From: Mesotaenium endlicherianum | Taxonomy: Eukaryota > Streptophyta > Zygnematophyceae > Zygnematales > Mesotaeniaceae | Length of the DNA: 29,742 nucleotides | Assembly (NCBI GenBank): GCA_009602735.1 | Contig: WELA01012868.1 | Span: 254,620-284,361 of the forward strand | Reading direction: 5' to 3' | Part shown: in pieces, positions 1-7,829 of the stretch | Position numbering within the stretch: the first letter of the stretch is position 1 | Layout of the letters: each line of letters opens with the position of its first letter | Translations under genes and position numbers: made by a program | Notes under the pieces: generated by a model | What the model saw: only the letters and a program-made list of their open reading frames with translations | Told to the model about the DNA's origin: nothing | Databases searched by the model: none

Positions 1-62
1 GCCGTCCCTCCCACCCTCCCTCCCTCCCTGCCTCCCTCCCTGCCTCCCTTCCTCTCTTTGTT
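1..62. repeat. CCTCCCTC-type pyrimidine-rich low-complexity sequence
   Basis: The window opens in a degenerate tract of CCTCCCTG/CCTCCCTC units followed by T-rich sequence. No coding potential is visible. It resembles the other pyrimidine tracts of the window (about 940-1235 and 7740-7840). Confidence 0.7.
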
Positions 63-239
63 TTTCGTTCTTGCCCTTGCACAGGTACGCTTCAACGGAG
101 CATAAAGCATTGGCGCGTATAGGCTTCTTCGCTTGCTGGGGGAAGGGGGAGAGGGGGGAGGAGAGAGCAGTACAAATGCACGCCTGCATGCTCAGCCCTC
201 TCGCATAGCGTATAGACACGCCCGCAGGTGCAGAGTAGA

Positions 240-450
240 GGTCACAGGCACACAGGCAGATGTACACAATCTCCCCACACTCACAGACACACACGCACAC
301 GCCCGCACACAGGCGCACACAGAGGTACACGTTTATACCCCTTCCCACGCACATGCGCGCTAGCGCACACACAGAAACACACACATAAGCACAAATACAC
401 GCCCATACACACGCCCATGCCCATGCGCACACTCGCACCCCCCCTCTCCC
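240..450. repeat. Degenerate CA-rich microsatellite
   Basis: The stretch is dominated by CACA and CACG dinucleotide steps broken by short unique pieces, for example around 281-310 and 366-410. The open frames across it encode only His/Thr/Arg-rich low-complexity peptides and are by-products of the repeat. A C-rich run and the unresolved base at 481 follow. Confidence 0.7.
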
Positions 451-480
451 CCCCCCCCTCCCCTCCGACCCCAACCCCTC

Positions 481-481
481 N
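481..481. other. Unresolved base (n)
   Basis: A single ambiguous base follows a C-rich run (about 439-480). This suggests a sequencing or assembly difficulty at a homopolymer rather than a scaffold gap. Confidence 0.95.
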
Positions 482-613
482 GCTCGTTCGCTCAAGCTGT
501 GATGCACCAAGCCTCCTCTCCCCATCTTCCACGATGCCCCACAAATTGATCGCTCGAGGAGCAGGCAGGCCTCGCACTCTTGCTCTCGCAGCCCCTCATG
601 TGCCCCACCTGCT

Positions 614-650
<37 letters not shown>
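614..650. repeat. (CAG)n trinucleotide run
   Basis: About 12 uninterrupted CAG units are followed by a looser CAACAGCAG tail to about 664. In one plus frame it would encode polyglutamine in a short peptide beginning with ATG at 534 and stopping near 698. Nothing else supports a gene there, so it is recorded as a microsatellite only. Confidence 0.8.
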
Positions 651-651
<1 letters not shown>

Positions 652-939
652 GGCAACAGCAGCCCAGAAGTGTGAACGCCACTCCGGCTGCCTATTGAGC
701 GTGTCGCTGTCTCCAAGCCTCTCAAGCAAGCAGCGCTGCAGCACCTGCATGGCGCAGGGGAATTTTGGCAGCTAGCTAGGCAGGACGCCAGGTGGCTGGC
801 CGCAAGAGCCAGCTGGCGCAAGCAACCCCACCGGCCCCTCTTGCATCTTCCCAGCGGCGGAGGCATCGTGGGGAGGAGAGGAGCAGCATGAGCAGGAGCT
901 CCTCTCCACGCGACACTTGTCGTGCGGAAAATCTCAACA

Positions 940-1235
940 TCCCGCCCTCACCCTCCCGTTACTCTTACTCGTTTTCCCCCTTACGTCCCCTCCTTCCCCT
1001 CCCCTTCCCACTCTCCCTCATCTCGCCCTCTCTTTCTCCTTCCTCCACCCCGGCTCTACCTTCCCCTCCCTCTTTCTTCTCCCTCTCTCTCCCCCTCTCC
1101 CTCCCCCTCCCCCTCCCCCACCTCACCATCCCTCTCTCTCTCCCTCTCTCTCTCTTTTGCACTCCCCTTTCCCCTCCCCCTCCTCTGCCCCTCGCCCCTC
1201 GTCCCCTGTCCCTGTCCCCCGCTATCGTTCCCTCT
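940..1235. repeat. Long C/T-only (polypyrimidine) tract
   Basis: For roughly 300 bases the plus strand is almost entirely C and T (CCCTCTCT, CCCCTCCC). All three plus frames therefore stay open and give Ser/Pro/Leu-rich pseudo-proteins, and the minus frames give Arg/Glu/Gly-rich ones. A polypurine/polypyrimidine tract like this can form triplex DNA, but no function can be read from it. Confidence 0.8.
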
Positions 1236-1532
1236 CAAGAAAGGGCCATGAAGCAGCCCCCAGCAGGAATGAGTGTCTCAAAATTCTCAATTCATCTGCA
1301 GACCCACCCCTTGTTAAGGCCAGTGCATGGGAGGCGAAGAAAACGAGTCATTTGACCGCCAGCCAAAGAGCTAGTCAGAGGGGGAAGCCCAGGAAGCTAG
1401 GGGGAGAAAGTGCCTGCCTCCCCTACCTCAGGGGAGAGAGTCGTAAGCTTCTCCCAGGGGCACCCGCCCCCAGCCTCCTTGCTGGCCCTGGCCTCCCACT
1501 CCTTTCTTGCACTCTTGCGCTCTCCACCTGCT

Positions 1533-1570
1533 GCATTGCTGCTGCTGCTGCCGCCGCTGCTGCTGCTGTA
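1533..1570. repeat. (GCT)n / (GCC)n trinucleotide run
   Basis: An imperfect GCT run with two GCC/GCG interruptions lies 0.9 kb from the CAG run at 614-650. It sits in a frame that stays open to 1813 but shows no recognisable protein. Confidence 0.65.
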
Positions 1571-1619
1571 GAGGTGGCATGGACAGGTGGCAACGTCTCG
1601 GATGCCACGTCCAGTCTGC

Positions 1620-3268
1620 AGTGCTGCCAAGAAAGCTGCACGTCCCTTCTCCTGGACAAGAGTAACAAATTGACCCGGTTACTAACCGTCTGCCCATATG
1701 TATTTGGCTTTCATTTACTGGGTGCGTACATTACACTTCCCAAAGTCGGTTCGTGTGCGTATTCCTTCCAGGATAAATCTTTCATTGATGAGAAAATGGC
1801 TTTGCTTGTTTAGTGTAACATTGATGAAGACTATTCAATTTAACTATTAGAATTGCAGAGTAAGAATCAAATTACATCGTTTAAAACCTTTTCACCATCC
1901 AAATGTTGCTGAAAACTCTGGCACACGACATGGTTCTAAGAGTGAAAGTTCTTGGAAAATTTGATTTGTGGCACGCTCGTCATTTGAAAAAACACTTCCA
2001 GCTTACTACGTCAATTTGACAAATGCACATCCATGGCATGTATAGATACCTGGAGATAGCTCTTGGATGCGGCTCTGCGAAGCATGTCAATTTGGTGGTA
2101 TGGATAAAAATGTTGTTGCTTAGCTTTAGCCAACAGAAGGTTTAGTAGATCAAAAAGAGTTCATTCACCACTCCAGTACTAGAGAATAAGGCGCAACCGC
2201 ACTGTGCAAGAATCATTCGTCTCCAGGTATCATTTATTTTTCTCTTATTGGCCATCAATGCTATGATGTAAGTAGTGTAACGTGCTTGGAGGATCCAATA
2301 AGCATCATAGTCGAGCCATGGCGAGTGAAGGTGAGAGTGGACGAGAACTTCAGCTGAGTCAGCGGAAAAGCCAGCCTGGAAGCTGAGTGTCGAACAGTGT
2401 CGAACAATGAACTTGGCTGCCTGCTGACCACAGCTGATCTCCGCAGCTTGCCTGAGCTTGCCGCACTTCCCTGCATCAGCCCGTAGCGTTCCAACTCAGC
2501 TCCAGTTCTTGCATGGGTTCTGAACTTCTGAGTTGTGCCGAGCAGTTCACGAGCAGCGACGAGCAGTTACGAGCAAGCATGGGGTGAACCGCGATAGCTG
2601 CCGCAAAGTTGAATTCATTTCGCCCGCATCGCGGGTCGGGAGTCGGGAGTCGGGACTCGGACCCCAGTCTTTCCGTTTTGTTCATTTTCCACGAAGCTCC
2701 AAGGGACTAGTCACTATTATACACCAATTTTGCGTATGTCGGAATAGTATCCAATTTTAGTTCCAGACACAAAAGTGTTATCACCCCATTGGAGCAACAG
2801 GGGAGCAAGGCATTCCTGTTATCTGAAGTGATCTGAAGTGATCTTGCCGTTGATCTCAAGCGTGCCAATTGCAATCTTTAGCGGATTCGAGCATCCAAGC
2901 GGGCACTCCGGAGTCCGAAGTCAATTCCCAGCATCGGGACTCGGCCTTCGAGGATTGGCATGCTCACACTTCGAAGTTCAAAATACCAACTTTCGATAAT
3001 CCTACGTCACCATGCGTCATTATGCAGGGCCAATCTAGATTCTAGTGAGCCACTTTTTATCGAGCATTGTGGGTCTTGATTCTCGAACCTCCGGTTTTGC
3101 AGGCTCCGTCCTCTATGGTCCGTCTCTGTTCTTTAATTGCTCCTCTCTCCGTGTCTCCGACGAAGTGGGACGCGACATTGATTTTTCGTATCTGCTTCTC
3201 CAAAGGTTACCGCACGTTCACCAGATTGCACTGAATCGCTTCTTCAGGTATCGCCATAAAGTTGTGCA
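1620..3268. other. Intergenic stretch, no gene recognised
   Basis: AT-richer than the first 1.6 kb. Short local repeats are visible: a doubled GTGTCGAACA near 2390-2405, repeated GAGCAGT/CGAGCAG words at 2535-2577, and a tripled GGGAGTC-type word at 2634-2660. Open frames here are short, without splice-compatible partners or family similarity. Confidence 0.5.
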
Positions 3269-3814
3269 CATGGGGTGCAGGCCCCAGGATTCGACAGAAG
3301 TCGCGGATTTCGGAAAATTTCGGAAAATTTCGGAAACATCCTCTGGCCTGCTCTGGGCGACGGTCAGGGATTCAAGAATATCCGACAAAATTTGGTAGGA
3401 TTTTTTGATGGTGTAATAACATCCCACGACAATTTGTAAAGGGAAATCGGAAATTTTAGGATTTTACGCGACATCCGCGACCAATGACCAGGATTTCTTT
3501 CGAAATAATTTACGAAATTTCAATTATTTTAAAACTTCTAAAAAGGAAAATAACATCAAATTTATGTGAATCCTGGGGCCTGATGGGGTGGTAACTTCCC
3601 TCGAAAATTTGGGTGAAATCGCGCCCAGAATTTAAAGATTAAATCAGTGACCTGAAATCAAAATCTCAAAATATTACAATGAATACGGGCCCTTTAAATT
3701 AAATATGCCTCAATGGCGACCTGAAATCAAACCTGGAAAATTAGTGAAAGGATTCAATATTTTAGGGACCTGAATCCAAAAATCGGGATAATTAGCGCCA
3801 GTTACCACCCCATG
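3269..3814. mobile_element. Miniature inverted-repeat element, family 1, copy A (interrupted)
   Basis: The ends are perfect 15-bp inverted repeats: CATGGGGTGGTAACT, split by an insertion at the left end, and AGTTACCACCCCATG at 3800-3814. Without the insertion at 3278-3582 and its 8-bp duplication, the element is about 233 bp. The inside is AT-rich with three degenerate subrepeats built on CCTGAAATCAAA (near 3651, 3720 and 3768). The 8-bp flanks GTTGTGCA (3261-3268) and CTTGTGCG (3815-3822) agree at 6 of 8 positions, as expected for a decayed 8-bp target duplication of a hAT-like element. A second copy lies at 26748-26986. It has no coding capacity, so it would be non-autonomous. Confidence 0.8.
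3278..3582. mobile_element. hAT-like MITE, family 2, nested inside family 1 copy A
   Basis: A 305-bp segment bounded by perfect 15-bp inverted repeats: CAGGCCCCAGGATTC at 3278-3292 and GAATCCTGGGGCCTG at 3568-3582. It is flanked on both sides by the same 8 bases, ATGGGGTG (3270-3277 and 3583-3590). An 8-bp target duplication and ends starting CAGG are typical of the hAT superfamily. The inside has a tripled AATTTCGGAA word near 3308-3335 and no transposase frame. Removing it with one copy of the duplication restores the left end of the family 1 element, which proves the order of insertion. Confidence 0.88.
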
Positions 3815-3934
3815 CTTGTGCGCATACTAGCTGACCATAATAGCCTGAATCCCGATAGCAGCAGCTTCCGGATAAGCCCGTGCGAGGAACTAACGGTGCT
3901 CGAAGAATGAATAGGGCGTCGTGGCGCGCCCTTA

Positions 3935-4026
3935 AGGTGCTTGATCGAAGGTGCTTGATCGAAGGTGCTTGATCGAAGGTGCTTGAAGGCCATTGAAGGC
4001 ACTTGATTCTTGAAGGTGCTTGAAAG
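3935..4026. repeat. Short tandem repeat, unit AAGGTGCTTGATCG
   Basis: Three nearly perfect 15-base units (GGTGCTTGATCGAA) at about 3936-3982 are followed by degenerate copies (GGTGCTTGAAGG, GGCACTTGATT, GGTGCTTGAAAG) to about 4026. No gene is attached. Confidence 0.75.
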
Positions 4027-4886
4027 TTGAAGGTCCTGTGAGTCACCGGCAACAACCGGCAAGTCACCGGTGCTCGTTAAACTTCCATATGTGGCTTCTG
4101 GAATCTGCACTGTGCAGCCTGGTGCAGCCGAGTGTTATGAACTTTGGAGTTTGTGGGGAGAAGGTCGGTGAAGGTGATGTTAAGCATTGGGTTCATGTGC
4201 CCCTCACCTGTCTGGATGGGGTAGAAAATATTGAACCCTACTTAACCGCTTGAGTTTCGCAACTTCGAAAATTTTGAACCCTGCTTGGCATGTCTGGTGA
4301 TAATTAAATATAGCTTTCAGTTTCGTCCACCATTTGTTAGGTTATCTTTCAAAAATCATTTCTTTGATGTAATAGATTGCTATAGATTCTTCACCTGTTC
4401 GCGTATCGATGTCTGCCGCCGGTACGTGCTGAGAAGGTGCGTCCCGCTTCATCGTCCGTCAGGTTCCATCGACCTGCTTCGACCACCTTCAAAAAGTTTG
4501 AGCTTCGACCATATGCCAGATTCCAGATTCTGCCCGGTACATGCCACCAATGACCATTGATGATGATTGACGACTATTGATGACTACCCATTATTACGAT
4601 GTTCAGGATGGATCCGTGTAACAGCTGCCACTACACAGTACTGTAGGGGACTGGACCCTGACCAGTGACCAGTGACTAGTGACCAGTGCTTACCAGTGCT
4701 AAGAAATAACACCTTTCTTCCAGTGAAGTCCGACGCTACAGATTTTATCTTGACTTTGTTCTTTATACGAATACGTCTGCTGCAAACCCTAGCAAGCACC
4801 GCGGCCCAGTTGTGGCAAGCGAAGCTGCTGAGGATGCTGGATCATTTCACTCATGTGACTATGAATTTAACTAGTCCTGTTCTTAA
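4027..4886. other. Upstream region of the MS1-type gene
   Basis: No exon with family similarity was found here. A 7-base tandem word (GACCAGT/GACTAGT) recurs at about 4657-4690, and ATTGATGA words at about 4553-4585. The stretch may hold the promoter, 5' UTR and possibly an unrecognised first exon of the gene beginning at 4965, because MS1-family proteins often have a slightly longer N-terminus. Confidence 0.4.
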
Positions 4887-4964
4887 GTTAAGAATCTGAA
4901 CGGCACCTCTTTAGCTCAACACCTAGCTGCTGGAGCTGGCACAGTAAGTGCTATTCCAGAAAAT

Positions 4965-7773
4965 ATGTTGATGAATCATCTTGAATCCAAATCCATTCCA
5001 GATTACGGTGGCCCTTTTAGAGAGAACGTACGTCGCTTTCTGACAATTTGTGGAGCTTCAAAAGCTTGCAACCTCAATGGTGTGTCAGCTTGGCAGTATC
5101 CTCTGGAAGACAATCAGCACAACAAGTTCAATCTTCATATTTATGAGGAGAGAATGCAGGAGGCTGAGAAGCTGCACTGTGAGCACTGCCGAATAGTTGG
5201 TATGTATCTTAGCTTATATTTTGCGCACATACTTAACAACTCTCATTCATGGTGGGATATATTGCTGTTATGTGTTCACCTTCGGTTCTATCTACACTCT
5301 TCTTCCTCTGTGTTTTTTAGATGAATAAGTATCAGCCACGCGTTCACTGTTGGCTGCTTTTTGACAAAGTTGAATGTTTATTGATTCTTCTTGTCATCCT
5401 CGTCTGTTTTTTTTAGATGAATAAGTGTCAGCCACGCGTTTACTGTTGGCTGCTTTTTGACAAAGTTGAATGTTTACTGGTTCTTCTTTTCATCCTCGTC
5501 TTACACGTTGTCTTTGCTTTTTGAGAAGAAAAAAAAACTTCTACCAACTTGTTTATCATTGGCTCCCTTCTTTTGTACGAAGTCCATGGAGGGTTGAGCT
5601 GCCACCCTGCTTTACTTCCAGCAAACAGCAACCTGTTAGCTTGTGTCAAATATGGGGTGCTTCATAATCTACCCTCATAAACTACTCTGTGAAGCTTGTT
5701 TGCCAGTTGTTGTCTTACCAAAAGGGTTCATCAAGACGCGGAGGACAGTTGTCGTTTGGTCTTGTTTATCTTCTCTGTTCCTTGCCACACGCAGGTTACA
5801 GCTTTTCGTGGAACCTTGACTGGTTTGGCAGTTTGAATACCTGATGAGATTTGGGAAACTGTCATGACGAGTGAGATGCAGCCGGCTGCCACCTGTGCTT
5901 GAGCTTAAGTGGCACATGCTTATCGGTGCAGGGTGGGGTCACCATCCGGTGACAGCTCAGCGCTACCACTTTGTTGTTCCAGCCAACGAGGAGGAACTGG
6001 TCCGGGCTCACACGTCGCGAAGAGAAGATAAAGTTTGTCAACTCTGTAGCGCTCTCCTCCCAGCGTCAAGCGAAAAGTGCGTGAATCATCATGGCTGCCC
6101 TTTTTTTTCTTTGTGAGCCTGCAGATGCCTAATGAAGCAGTTCTATCGCAAATATGGGGTGCTACTGTGAGGCCTGCATCAGTTTGAGGCCTTGGGGGGT
6201 TGCCTTCTTAAGCTGCAGATGCATAGGCACCCGTTCGATTGCCAATAAGGGAGCCACTGGAGTGCTTGGGTTAGTTTGTGGCCTAGAGAAGCGAGAGAGG
6301 CACATAAAGAAATCTTAGCTGTTGCCTTATTATCTGTGAGGATGCATATTTCACTTCGGGTTTGCAGGGCGTTCTGTTTCTTCCCTCCTTGAGGATGCAT
6401 CGTGTGCTTTGTGAAGGTCTGCTGGGATCCACGTCCGGTTGTTTTCGTTCGTCGTTCGGCAGTCGTCAGATTCTTGACGCGCACAATCGATCTTGTCGTT
6501 GCTCTATTTGCTTCTCATGAGCTTGCCCCGTCTGTCAGATTGTCATCGGCTGCTACGGTGCTCTGCAATCACGGGTGCTTCTCTATCATTCCGACACCTA
6601 GTGGCCGTTCAAAAGGCGAGAGCAAGCGCAGCTTTTAGGCTGTGGAAGAAGAGCACAGAAAGGGTGCAGGAATGATATGCACAAAGGAAGGAGTGTGTTA
6701 CCCGACGTGAATGACTGACGTGGCGACGTGCTGGGCGGTTGCGCCATGTGTCTGTGGCCTACCAGGTGCACGATGTGTGGCGGGGATGCGATGGAGAGCA
6801 CCTTTCTGAAAGCCACCACCCACCTCCTGCATGGCGTGCTTCACACCAACGGGTTCGGGCATCTGCTGCGCATCAACGGCCGGGAGCAGGGCTCCCGATC
6901 TCTGACTGGCACAGATCTGATGAACCTGTGGGACCACATCTGCACGATGCTCCGTGCCAGGTGCCGCCCTCTCCCGCTCTCTCCCGCTCCTCCCATCCTC
7001 TCGCAAGGTGCCTGCTCTCTACTTGGACCATGTCAAGCACTCTGCTCTCCAGCTGTTAGCAGCGTACTCCAAGCAACACGCCGCTGCCAGCAGTCAGCAG
7101 TCAGCAGTCTGCACTTGCAACATGGCCTGGGAGCCGTCATTCTGTTGGCCGGTCACACTCACAGTCAGAGTCAAAGTCAGAGACGCGTGCCTCGTGCGTG
7201 TGTGTGTGTCTGTGTTGGTGTTTAAAGCCACCAGCTACTTTTCTGGTGGAGGGTACCCTGGCTGCTCAGAGATACGCCCAACGACACAAACCTGGAAATA
7301 TAGATGCACACAGAGAGAGAGCTCCCAGCTGGCACGCGTGTGCTGCACACCAGCACCATGTGCCATGGCCCGAGTGCGCCCTCTAATCCCCCCCCATCTC
7401 GCTGTCGCTGAAGCGATGGGGCAACGTAACTGGCATGCCTGACGTGTCTGGTGTTGTGTGCGCGTGTCTGGTTGTGTGCACGCGCGTCGGGTGCCGTGTC
7501 CCTTGCCTCCTGCAGAAAAGTGAGTGTGGTGGACGTCTCCAAGAAGCGCGGCCTGGACCTGCGCCTGCTGCACACGGCCGCCCACGGCATCCCCTGGTAT
7601 GGCCTGTGGGGCTACAAGTTTGGGAGGGGCAGCTATGCTATTACGCGCGAAACGTACGAGAAGGCCGTAGCGACGGTGACAGGCCTGCCCCTGGAGACCA
7701 TCACCAGATGCTTTGCCGTCTCCAATCCTGTACGTGCTCTTTCTCCCACTCTCTCTCTCTCTCCCCCCCCCTT

Positions 7774-7829
<56 letters not shown>

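Noticed and set aside
917..1813. 298-codon plus-strand open frame
   Set aside because: Its first two-thirds is translation of a C/T-only tract and its last part of a GCT run; no family similarity and no supporting splice structure. No TATA box or other gene evidence nearby.
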